The notes beneath the pieces are model-generated. The model searched no databases. It saw only the letters and a program-made list of their open reading frames with translations, and had not been told where the DNA came from. This document shows positions 34,836-46,365 of a stretch of DNA of 64,000 nucleotides, piece by piece. The position numbers and the translations under genes were made by a program. The number at the start of each line of letters is the position of its first letter. The first letter of the stretch is position 1. Source of the stretch: Mytilisepta virgata (taxonomy: Eukaryota; Mollusca; Bivalvia; Mytilida; Mytilidae); NCBI GenBank assembly GCA_028015205.1, contig CM051519.1, forward strand, positions 40,777,979 to 40,841,978, read 5' to 3'.

Positions 34836-35504
34836 TGAGCAGAGAACTTAGACTAACGGAGGCGGTACTTTTACAAAATAAAATTTATGTAGCTATTTTT
34901 TTCTACTTTACCCGAGTTCACCTGTTAAATCGATGCACGCAATTGTAAGTAAATCCTGCGCGCAATCGTAGGGTTTTTGCGCTCAAATGTAGGGGTAATG
35001 CACGCAAACGTAATACACAGAAAATTTAACACACAAGTTCATATTATTTTACATTTAATTTAATTTCAGTGCACTTTGCATTAGATTCTATTTTGCCATT
35101 TTGAATCTGATTTCGACATTTGGTGTTATTATTTCTGCTTTCAATATTTTGAGTCTTAAAATATTCTAAATTGTAACTCGACGAAATATTCATCAAAATT
35201 AGTATCATTAAATATTGAAATGCAAAAACATATCAAGGATATTTTCTACCATTCATGAACCTATTGTGTTATCACAAATTGTATATAATTATATACGTTT
35301 ATTTGTATTTATCACTCTATATTACCAATATCTGTTCACTAATCATGCTAATTGATATTAAAGTTCAACGATCTACTTTTGTCGCAAGAAAAAAATGATT
35401 TAATCCTATATGGGAAATTATGATACAAATTTTATAACATTAGAGCGAGCGCAGCGAGTGCTAGTGGGAGCATATGGGTTATTACGAAAGTCTTTGTTTA
35501 ATGG

Positions 35505-35624
35505 AGGGAGCAGTCCGCAGGAAGACATGTCACCACACCCGGAAACATTATACTGACTCCGAGCCGATCGGCGATCTAACCCGCACTCGAGACGAGCACG
35601 CTACCACGAGACCACCAGGACGTT
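35505..35624 (-). mobile_element. tRNA-derived SINE fragment at the start of unit B
   Basis: GCAGGAAGACATGTCACCAC...ACTGACTCCGAGCCG...CTACCACGAGACCACC matches the SINEs at 27,945 and 39,108 in antisense, with an internal deletion. Confidence 0.7.
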
Positions 35625-35754
35625 TAGGAAATCTGGGTAAAGATTATTTCATTTAGAAAGTATTTAATACTAGTAAACAAAACCATCGATAGGATAAAGT
35701 TCTGGTCATACGTATACGTATGTGCATAGTGGTATTTTTATTATTTATTTTTAA

Positions 35755-36030
35755 TATCGGCAAAAGAATACCGAAGCGGCAAAACAGTGGGAAAAGTCCA
35801 CAAATTCGAAGTCAAAGGAAACGACAGGAGAATGGAATACAACAAACAAACCCCACAAGGATACATATATAACAAAAAGAATGAAAAACGTATAATAAAC
35901 TAAACAAAAATAGAACGAGAATGCATAGAAACTAAGGTGCTTCGGAAGGGGTAAGCATGTACTGTCCGTTAACGGCACATTTCTCATTGCCAATGAGTAA
36001 AAGCCAGTGAAGTATCAAGTCCGTTCATAT
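35755..36030 (-). repeat. Dispersed repeat inserted in unit B
   Basis: This 275-bp block is absent from the equivalent place in unit A (after 28,245). The reverse complement contains TGCTTACCCCTTCCGAAGCAC, related to the repeat at 26,640. The 80-codon frame on it is not otherwise supported. Confidence 0.6.
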
Positions 36031-36252
36031 ATTTTAGACTCAAAGCTTCGAGCTTGGGATTTGGGTATAAGTAAATTAGACTAAATGGATTCTCAGACAT
36101 GAATTAAAACTACAGTTTTCAATAGAATAAAAGTATCTATTACATGTAAAACAAAATAACTATTTTCAATAAATAAATAAATAAATGAATAAAATCAACA
36201 ATAATTTACAGTTTTGGCACTTTCATAAAGTTTTCTATTCATTGACTCGATC

Positions 36253-38192
36253 TTACACTATTTCATAAAAACTAACATCAGGTCCTCTTGAATCTCTTTG
36301 ATGTCGCATCAAGAACTTCACGATACTTTTAAATGGATTTTTACCTCCTTTAATTGTCTTCATATGAACTTTTTGTGATTGTTTTGCGACAAAATTAAGA
36401 GCAAGGTCACATTTAGACTCGATTCTAAATCTAACTTGTCGTTTGTTTGGTGTTCCATTTTTGGATCGTTGTTGTAGTGGGGATTCGGTTCTGTTTGTTG
36501 TTGTCTCGTTGATTCTTGTATTTACCGCTACCGATGTCATATTTCTGGTGATTGAAGCAATGCTGTTAGATCGTACAATTCTCCTAGGTTGTTCCTCAGC
36601 TGTTTTGTTTCCCTGGCTTTTGAGCTTTTTCATCGCAGCTTTTTGTCTGGCTTCTAATAAAAAATGTTTTGGAAAACATGGAGAAAAGTGGTTTGGAATC
36701 CAGTAACTATCACCCTTAATCCCATTTGAGTTGGTCCAAAATATAGCCAGTTTTCTTTTTGACATCTGCTTCCTTGGGAATATTATTCTGTTGAGTTCTG
36801 GTCGAATTGTAACGGTACTTTTCAATTTTGGATATATAGAGTACAGTCTACATCCAAGAAGTGAAGCCAGTGCGTATATGTGCCAAATTCCACAGAAGTT
36901 TCCCCTTTTAGCAGTGTTCATTGTGTCCATTTCAAAAACTCTTTCAATTGTGTACTTGCTTGTGTCCATTCCTGGTTGGAAATTAGCACTGTACGTTGTT
37001 ATGGTTGAACAATAAGGGAAAGTATCAAAATCATACATTTTATGATTTTCATCATTGAGATAGTAGTCCTTGTTTAAAGCTAATTCACATGCAATCCTAA
37101 CTCGCATTTCGATGTGATGCTTTTGGTCTCCAAATACAAGCATAGATGCACTTCTTGGAAGACAGTTTCCGTCTCCGGATACTTTAACGGGAACTAAATC
37201 CGGAAATTCTTGGGTGGGGAAAATATCCATGGAAACTTTGTCCAATTTAATATCTAAGCATTCCTTTGTCAATTCCAGTGGAAATTCATGAAGAGAATTT
37301 CTTATCAGTATTGCACATTCATGAAATTCATGAAATCCTTTGTTTGCTGCTACCGACAAGTAGATTAAGCTGTCGTTGAAAAATTGAAATCTCTGCATAT
37401 TCGGTCTAGGTCTGTAATTAGAATAAAGAAAATAAGTATTTAACATTACATGTAATTTGTCCTTACTCTAATTGTTTTGTTGAAAATTTTGTATATGTTC
37501 TGTTAATGCTGTACTACCTTTGAATATGTAAAGAAACCTAAGATGAATTGAGACAGCTCTAAATTATCTGTTAATTAACTTGATAAGTGTATGTTGGTTT
37601 TGTTCATTCTGATTAAAGAAATTGTACAAATTTATCGGAGAAATGATTTAAATGTGTCTTTGAAAATGGTTTCATGATTGTTCTGATTAATTATCTCATT
37701 TTATACGCAATTCTGGAGACACAAAAAAGTCTAGCAATAAAAACAATTCTTTTTTATGTTTTAAATATTTGGTCTGCTAATAAAAAGTAAATGAATATAT
37801 TATAAATAAAATAAACAATAACATTCCAAATTTTGAAGTAGTGTGCGAAACTTATTTTTTTAAATAACTGTTGCCTGCTTTTTCTAAGTGCAAATTTGCT
37901 CTTGCTCTACAAGATCGAAACGCATGTAAAGAAGCCATTAGAATCTTTTGGAAAATTAAAAACTTTTTGTAACGTTGATTAATATTATATTTTCTTTGTC
38001 CGTCACACATTTTTTTTTAAGTTTTAAAAAATATTTTAATGCTTGATACAAAATATATTAAATTCTTTCAGGAAAATTATACTATTGAAAAAATATATTT
38101 TATATAAATTGATGTGTTGCTCACCTGTTTGTTTCATCCATCCTTGCTATCCTTGTAACTTTACAACTTGAAATGATTCTTCTGAATTTCAT
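36253..38192 (-). CDS. OTU-fold cysteine-protease-like protein, copy B (two exons)
   Basis: Exons 38,192-38,125 and 37,411-36,253, intron 713 bp, same splice sites and same 408-residue length as copy A. Exon 1 is identical. Up to about residue 285 only four residues differ (V/A, T/S, D/N, R/K); D103, C106 and H264 are all kept. The C-terminal tail has about 20 differences, mostly conservative. No frameshift or stop is present. Both copies therefore look intact and under selection on the protease-like domain. Upstream non-coding DNA aligns with copy A as far as about 38,655. Whether it is a protease or a vertnin-type DNA-associated protein cannot be told from sequence alone. Confidence 0.85.
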
Positions 38193-39107
38193 TTTCAATT
38201 TATATAAATAAATAAACCAAACTTTTTGACATATTAATACAGTGATCAAGAAAAGCGATAATTTATTACACCTTTTTCAATTGACGTGCAATATTTGCCA
38301 TCTAATTAATTTTTTTTTAATTGTTCCTTAATTAACTGAACACTGTCCACATTATTGTTGAGGGTCAAGACATTTAGCTTCCAGTTTTTAACAATTTTCT
38401 GTCATAAATGTCAATTTAATAAACTACAAGGCAGTTTTATTGAAGTTGTAAATCATAACACTTTATCAGTCTTTTTTATCAAATTTTAATTGTTATTACA
38501 CATGTTTTTGGGTAGATACAAATTATATATCTAAATTCCCATCTATGTAATGAACATGTACATGTACGTAATTGTTGTACATGTACATGTAGGTAGTTTC
38601 AGGCAATACAATAAAAGTTTATTAAAATATACTTAGACGTAATAAAGTCTGGTACAATTTATATAATTTTCAAGAGGTAGATAATCGTAATGTAAGAAAT
38701 CAGAAAGTACATGTAAAATTCCAACTTTTTATCGGATTACAAGAAAAAATGTCGTATTCATAACTTTTCTCAACGTTTACAACTTAATTAAATTTATCAA
38801 ATGAAATGAGATCGTTGGTTTCCTATAATTTTGAGCCTCGATTTAAATTTGCATAATCTTTTGTTCGGATACAAAATAAAAAATTTGTATTTTTTCAAAT
38901 TTATATATTTTATACATATTTACAGATATTTTTTATGGTAATTTCTAACGCTTAATTGAATTTCTTGGGTCGCAATTGCAACTGTTCTCGCACGACCTGT
39001 ATCATTTAAGGAACAGATAGAAAAGGCTATATTAAGACTCAATTCACTGACGCTAAAAACATAAGAACACATAATAATTATATCTAGCTAGAAATGAAAT
39101 GGATGGA

Positions 39108-39491
39108 TGGAGGAATTATTGTTTAACGTCCAGTGGCAACCAGGTGCATATCAGGACGAGAACATGTTGATATGATAATGAATATGACCCCAGCTTTGTA
39201 CAAGACCGACACGCTAAGTCGGATTTTTAATGTGCTAGCTCACGAGGTAACTCTCCGCAGGAAGACATATCACCTCATTCGGACACATTATACCTGGGAC
39301 TATTATACTAATCCCAGATTATACTGACTCCGAGCCGGCCAGTCTTTGCTCTTGCTCCTAGATGCCGCGTGCTTGGCGGAGAAGCAGCAAATACCAATTT
39401 TAATGTTTTTGGTTTGACCCGGCCGGGGATCGAACCCACGACCTTCCGCACCTCGGGCGAGCACGCTACCACGAGACCACCGAGGCGGTCG
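39108..39491 (-). mobile_element. Full-length tRNA-derived SINE
   Basis: The reverse complement starts GACCGCCTCGGTGGTCTCGT, with box A (TGGTAGCGTGC) and an intact box B (GGTTCGATCCC). It then runs through CTCGGAGTCAGTATAA to GTTGCCACTGGACGTTAAAC. It is the best copy of this family here and is specific to unit B. Confidence 0.8.
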
Positions 39492-41800
39492 AAATGAAAT
39501 GAAGTGAACTATATTTATCATAAACTTTTAAGGCATAAGACGTATACAGTTAAAGCAAAGATCATAAGGTGCATTTTTCACGTTGACCAATTATGGGAAT
39601 AATAAAAAGCTAGTGTTAATAGTCCCAATTTAATAAACCCAATACAAAAATTATTAGTAGAATTCATAAGTTATCGAAATTCATATGTGTTTGGTCTGCC
39701 TGAGTTAAAAGTTTGAAATGCTTTTCATCTTTCTACAGATAAGGCATTAGATAACATAATAAGGATATTCAACACCCAGTTAAATATTAAATGGCAAATA
39801 TCTCATTTCTTGGGAGCATTATGCCATCTGTTAAGGATGACTATTACATTTAAAACGATTTAAAAGAAATATTTTTCTATTATCAAGTTTGCAAAATACG
39901 TCTAAAAGTTGGCAGCATTTATATATTAACAAAAATGTGAATGTCTAGTTTATTTCTTTAATAAAATCATGTTGCATAAATTAATTAATAAATGAAGAAC
40001 AAATATCAAACACATAACCTTTATGTAATTAACGATTGTAACATATATTTTTAAAGTAATTAACACATTCAAATTAAGACAATTTTTAATTAAGTGTAAA
40101 CTATCTCAGTTGAAAACAAATTTATACGAGAAAAAGAAATTAACAAGAGAAAAATACATTTTGAATCAAGTAAGTAATAATATGTACTATCCTATAAATG
40201 GAACTTAAAAACTTTCAGATTTTTATTTTCTTTCTAAATATCGAAATTTTTATCCGAATGTCTGAAAATAAAATATCCATTTTCTTGAAAAAATCATTTA
40301 TTTTACGAATGAACAAAAATATTTTCACAAGAAAAAATTATTGTAACCCACATTTTTGTACATGTTGTACACTATGAAAGCTTATTTGGGCAAGAACTCA
40401 TAGTAAAGATATGATGGCGAGAATTCATTTAACCTAGACCAGGATTAATTATATTTAGTCCATGGTGGTTTGCTACAATGTATATTACCACAACTTACTA
40501 AATTGAGATATTTAGTAAAAAGTCGTGGAAATGAAGTAATATGATTAAAGTTATCTATGATCCATTAGAACAATATCTTTAAAATAATTCAATCTTTATA
40601 GTTTCATATTATTTAGTTTACTGACAAATGAATACAAAAAAATCGTATAGCCTTTATCTAACAATAAAGAAAAATAATATATGGAAATCATTCGCTGAGA
40701 CAAAAATTTTACACTGAGTACAAATTCATATCAAAATATTTTTCATCAGCTTCCCAAATATATAATTTCAATGCACTTTTCAGCATTTAATTTTATTTAA
40801 CCATTTTGAATCCGATTTTCAACCTTTTGTGTTATTGTTTTGGATTTCAATACTTTTGGCCTTTAGTACAAATTCTGAATTTTAACTCGACAAAAAATTC
40901 ATCAAAATTAGTATCATTAAATATTTTTTGAAATGCAAAAACATATTAAGAGTATTTTTGATTGATTTTTCTACCATTCATGAACCTATTGTGTTATCAC
41001 AAATTGTATCTAATTGTATACGTTTATTTGTAGTTATCACTCTATATTACCAACATCTATCGTGCTAATTGATATTAAAGTTCAACCATCTACTTTTGTC
41101 GCAAGAAAAAATTATTTAAACCTATATTGGAATTATGATACAAAGTTTATCACATACTTAATCGGCAATTTGCGCTTGAAACAGCCAGGAGGTCAAAATA
41201 CCAAGGTGGAAAGAATTGCACAGCTAATAGCTTGGTCAGTAAATATAGTTGACCAAGTATTTCGCTGTACAAACGAACGGCATTGTGAAGTGTCTTGTAT
41301 CAAAACGGAAGATCCCCTTTTCAAACGAACAAAACCCTGACAATCTTTCTAATTGTGAACTGCCCCTTTCTTAAAAGCAATTTATCAATGTCTCAATCCT
41401 GTATGAAATTTACACTTTATAGTTGATTTGTTGCTGTCTTGTATTGGCATAGTAAAATTACATGTACTACATGTATATGTACAAATGTATCACATAAATC
41501 TGTATGTTGAGTTACTGTTGATATCTAATAAAGGTCGACATCAAGATTTGATTGGCCAATACGAGGTTTTTCTTTATCTCATACATAAGACTGGAATTGA
41601 CGATTCATTGAACTTATTACATTTACCGGATTCCTCTTACTTGCTCTTAACTAACCAAGACATTCTTATCCTTCTGGAGCACCTGATGTCATTCTTTAGT
41701 TCACATTGCTACTGCTTTAGTTTTATAGCGAGCCCTATAGGAGCATATGCATTTTCTACATATGGGTCATTTAGAAAAGTCTTTGTTTAATTGAGGTAGC

Positions 41801-42380
41801 CATTTTGCAATCCGAAGTGAATATATTTGTGCTACATACTAAGGCTAGAAAAAGTTTCGTTCGCCGGAAACGGAATAAACTAAAATAAGGGAAATAACTT
41901 GCTTCAAATTATAATTTTAGAGTCAGAATCGGGATTCCGGAAATGAGTTTATGGAACGGGCTTTTGCGGTGCTCGCATCATTAGTCATGCCAACAGCATA
42001 TTACTCTTTTTTTAAATTCTCTTTGGTTTCTGTATTTATTTTTACTTATTGTTTGTTATTTGTTTATCTACTACAAATGTAGTTTGACGAACTGATTAAA
42101 ACATATATGTTTTACAATTTCAGATCTCCCTTGCACATCTATAAAAGGGGCTAATTCATTCAATGTACTGTGGTTTTATAGAGGAAATGCTTAATTTTTG
42201 CCGATTTTGTGTTTTTAGTAATGCCAGACTTATTGTTTCAATATCATTTCAATTTTCAAAGCTTACTTCCAAAATTCCCAATTTTGTCGCTATTAACTTA
42301 TTGTCGTATGAACTGTTTTGCAACATACTTATTTTTTTTAAATTTTATAACGACGGAAGTAAAGTGCTAACCATAGCGCA
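41801..42380. other. Gene-free stretch between unit B and the LINE
   Basis: No exon recognised. The open frame at 42,163-42,393 resembles nothing known. Confidence 0.4.
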
Positions 42381-42384
42381 ATTG

Positions 42385-45300
42385 GCTTTTTGAAATAACA
42401 CCGGAAAGTTCTATTTACTCTTTAGATGTTTCTTTTCTTGAAATTGAAGAAGAACAATTATCTTTTTCTAGTGATTATAAAAATATCGCGCTTGTTGGTG
42501 ACTAACTCTAGGACGGTTATTATTAGTGAGATTGTTGAAATAGATGAAAACTTTTTTTGATATTTTAGATATTACCAGTGTCATTGAAGATTTAAATGAA
42601 AATTTGTTAGATTGTAATAGATTATTGCAAAAAGGTATTCCATCAGAGAGGTACAGTAAAGATAATATCCATGTCAATAATTATGGAAGAATGTTAATAG
42701 AACTATGTAAACGTTGTTCACTGTATATAGCAAATGGCAGGTTACAGAATGATAAATTTCTGGGAAAAAATACCTGTAAAGACAAAAGTCTTGTTGATTA
42801 TTTAATTTTGTCATCTTCTGCAATTGAATATATATCAGAATTTGAAATTTTACAATTTAACCTCATGTTTTCTGATGTTCATAAACAAATACAGTTTTCC
42901 CTGTCTATCATGAACTGTGTAACTAACAACAATACAATAAGCACAAACAATAAACAAAACTATTATGTGAAATGGAATTCAATAAAAAAAACAAAAGAAT
43001 TTACTCAAATGCTTGGTAATGACAACAATCACAAACATATTGTTTGAAATAAATAGTACAATTGACAACTTGAACACAAATTCCGTTACACGTTGTAAGG
43101 TCGATGACATTATTAGCAGGGTTGGAAACGTACTTTTTGAAACAGCATCATCAGTATTTGGCTCGAATGGCCAATCAAAAGCAATAACAAACAATAAACC
43201 ATGGTTTAAGAAAGACTACAAAAACGAGAGAGACGAATTCAACATGAACAGAAACAAATACAAAACATTTAAGACTGATGACGAATACTTCAGGAAAACA
43301 ATATCGTCAAGTTCTCAATACAAGCTACAAAAATTACCAGGAAAAATGCACAAATGAACTTAGATCATTATCAAAATCAAACACCAAGGAGTTTTGGAAA
43401 GTTTTACGCAAATATTCCTCAACAAGAACAGAAAATCCGAAAGTAGACATTCAAACTTTTTATGAATATTTTAAAAATTTAAATGCAGGAGTCGAAAATG
43501 ATTATGATGATGATAGTCCGAATATTGATAATATTTGTGTTAAGGATGTTCGCTGGTCAGTTTCAAAATAACAAGCTTTTCATAACACTGTTTATATTAA
43601 TAGTGGATTAATAAAGGAACTAAAAGAGCGAAAAAAAAATAAGTCCGTGTGCTTGCTTTCGAGATATAAGCCATTTAAATTTGGCGGGAAAATACGCTCT
43701 CTTGATTTCATAGCTTTATGATTGACAAGTTTTATTTCTCAAAAACCATTAAATAATCACAAGGATTTTATAAGATTTTTACAAATGGCTTATTATTCTG
43801 CATGCAAAAGATTTATGAAAAGAAAAATGGGTGTTAGCGGGAAAAATAATTTATGGCATTCAAATGGATAAAACCAGATGATTCTGAACATATGACAAAA
43901 ATTCAAAAACATGACCAGCGAACAGCCTTAATCCAATTTGTAATGAAATATTTCCATGTAATGGTAAAATAACAGAAATAGAGGTATTGGAGGCTATTAA
44001 CAAACTGAAAAATACTAAAGCTCCTCGTACGGATATTATTCCAGAAAGTTGGACAAGTGAAATTATTAAGCGTGTATTCAAAAATGAAGGTAACCGGTCT
44101 GATCCAGATAATTTACGAGCAATCACATTAATTATTTGCCTCGGAAAATTATTTACTTCAATTTTGAACTGCAGATTAAATGTATTTGCAAATGAAGTGA
44201 GTCTCCTTTTCGAAAATCAGGCAGGCTTTCGGAAAGGATACTCAACACTTGACAACATATTTGTTTTACATGCTCTTGTTGAACTATATTTTGCGTTTGG
44301 AAAGACATTATTTTGTACTCTCATAGATTTCAGAAATACTGTTTGGCGTGTGGGGCTGTGGAAAAAGTTACAAAATTGTGAAATTAAAGGGAAATGTTTT
44401 AGGGTGGTCTATAATATGTATTGTGGCATTTTAAAAGTCATGTGTTCAGTATAATGGAGATCAATCAGATTTTTTCCGTGTAAGACAGGGAGAAAATCTG
44501 TATCCCTTACTGTTTGCTATTTTTTTGAAAGAGTTGGAAGACTATTTCTAGGAGCCAAATGGAATTTCTTTGGATTTAATTAGAGAAAATTAGAAAATAA
44601 GTTACATATATTTTATAAGATATTTGTAATTCTGTATGCAGATGACACCGTCATTTTTAAGAAACAAAAGAGGTTATGCAAAGGGCATTACATATATTTC
44701 AGTCATACTGTGATTTTTGGAAACTGCAGGTTAATACGTGTAAAACAAAGGTAGTAATTTTTTGTTAAAGAAAATCAAAACAACAACCATTTTTTTTGCT
44801 AAATGGAGAAACTCTGGAAATTGTAGATAAATATTCTTATCTTGGTATTATTTTTAAATTTAATGACTCTTTTATAGAAACAAGGAAAAAGCATGTAGAT
44901 CAAGCACAGAAATCATTGTATAGTATATATACAGTCAATACCTGTTAATATTCAGCTAAAAATGTTTGATTTTACGGAAGAACCAATTTTATTGTATGGA
45001 TCTGGAGTTTGGGGTTATAAAAATCTAAAAATTATAGAACAAATCCTCTTGCAATTTTGTGAAGAAATTCTTAAAGTTCGAAATACTACACCTCTAAATT
45101 CATGGTCTATGGAGAACTTGGGAGATTTCCGCTTGATATCAGAGTAAAATTACGCATGCTATCTTTTTGGCCAAAACTTGTTGTTAAAGATACAAAACTT
45201 AGTAGTATATTATATGGATTGATGCTTAATTTAATATTAAATATAGATTCTCCTTCTTGTACGAGTGAGTTATGGAATATTTTCTCCACCCCGAGATAGT

Positions 45301-46365
45301 TAAATTTTCGATTTTCAACACGCGAGCATTTAGCGAGCGTGTTAAAATCTTAAATTTAACTATTGAGGGTAGAGAAATGCCATAACTCACGAGTAAATTG
45401 AAGGAGAATCTGTTTCTCCTACGATTTTTGACAAAAACCTCAAGAAAACGTCGTTGCTATGTAGTTTGTTTACATAGACGTCATTTCGGGACTTCTCTAG
45501 TTTATCGTTCCATTAACTGTAGAAAAAAACGGCGGTAATTCCCACGTAAAAATTTAATCACCGGGAAGTGGTTAAACATATTATGTATTTTTATCCCACC
45601 GATTAAACACGTCAAGAATATGAGAAAGAACTATATCAATTTCAAGTGGGTTAATTGCATAGAAAATATTTTTAATGATGTTGGAATGAACTATATTTTT
45701 ACGAACCAACTTCCAGTTTTTGAACAGATTTTGAGTGATCAATCTATTCAAAAATGGTTAAGTGATATAGGTTGGTCTTCTCGTGGACAATTTTACTATT
45801 ATTTCAAAATTATTTTTGGCATTGAAAACTATTTGCTGAGGCTCCCAGAGCCGCCACGAATTTGGATCACAAAATTATCAAATCTACCGGCTAATCCATT
45901 GAAACAGGCAGGTGGAATAACATACCTAGAGAAGAACGAATTTGTACACTATGTAGAATTGGTACTGGGGATGAATTTCATTTTTTATTTCTGTGTAACC
46001 ATAACTGCATAGTTGAAATTAGAAACAAATGTACACCAAGTTACTATACGATAAACCCAAATTCGGTAAAACTGGAAGGTCTCTTATCTCTGTGTAATCT
46101 TAAAGTTTTTATCTTTTTTTATCAATGTTCATTAGAAAATTAACATTTCATTTGTAACCTTGAAATAAATATTGATAATTATTCTCTATACTTGTCCCAA
46201 TATATTAAGAATTTTGACATTTATTTTATGTATATGCTATCTTGTTTACATTACCATGCATTGTCTTTGTATATTAATGTTGTAAGATGACGTCTTGTTA
46301 CACATTTCATCATGTGTCTGAGTGTTTAGAATAAAATCTTGAAATCTTAAAATCTTAAAACTTTT
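42385..46365 (+). pseudogene. Decayed non-LTR retrotransposon (endonuclease + reverse transcriptase)
   Basis: In order: KNIALVGD-NSRT (endonuclease GDFN block, about 42,470-42,515); YGRMLIELCKRCSLYIANGR, DYLILSSS and SDVH (endonuclease end, to about 42,900); KAPRTDIIPE, NLRAITLIICLGKLF and NQAGFRKGYST (RT motifs, 44,010-44,250); FRNTVWR, where the usual F-x-K-A-F-D-x-V-W has lost its catalytic aspartate by deletion; YADDTVIF (catalytic box, about 44,637); LLYGSGVWGY and VYGELGRFPLDIRVKLRMLS (connection, 44,990-45,160); and a C-terminal part after an inserted MITE. A 3' tail with AATAAAATCTTGAAATCT ends it at about 46,360. Many frameshifts and stops: dead. Same family as the piece at 20.2 kb. 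Confidence 0.85.
45245..45620. mobile_element. MITE, copy 2, inside the LINE
   Basis: About 372 bp, about 85% similar to 20,373-20,709 (shared AGCGAGCGTGTTAAAATCT and GGAAGTGGTTAAA). It separates the LINE residues LMLNLILN and NYINFKWVNCIENIF, which are adjacent in intact relatives. ATA occurs on both sides. Confidence 0.75.

Larger units (their letters stand above)
27975..41800. repeat. Tandem segmental duplication, units A (27,975-35,508) and B (35,550-41,800)
   Basis: Matching landmarks occur in the same order: SINE; GTGCATAGTGGTATTTTTATT (28,212 / 35,722); OTU gene; AATAAAGTCTGGTACA (30,895 / 38,641); TAATAGTCCCAA (31,703 / 39,618); GAACAATATC...TTTACTGACAA (32,500 / 40,570); TCATCAAAATTAGTATCATT (35,191 / 40,901); GTCTTTGTTTAAT (35,489 / 41,779). 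Unit A has gained a foldback element, a degenerate repeat array and Penelope/MULE insertions; unit B has gained a 275-bp dispersed repeat and a SINE. Non-coding parts are about 80-95% similar. Confidence 0.85.

Noticed and set aside
39322..39491. A free-standing tRNA gene
   Set aside because: A and B boxes are present, but the cloverleaf is not complete and a SINE body follows.
41428..41790. 120-residue plus-strand frame
   Set aside because: It lies in duplicated non-coding DNA and is not open in unit A; no motif.
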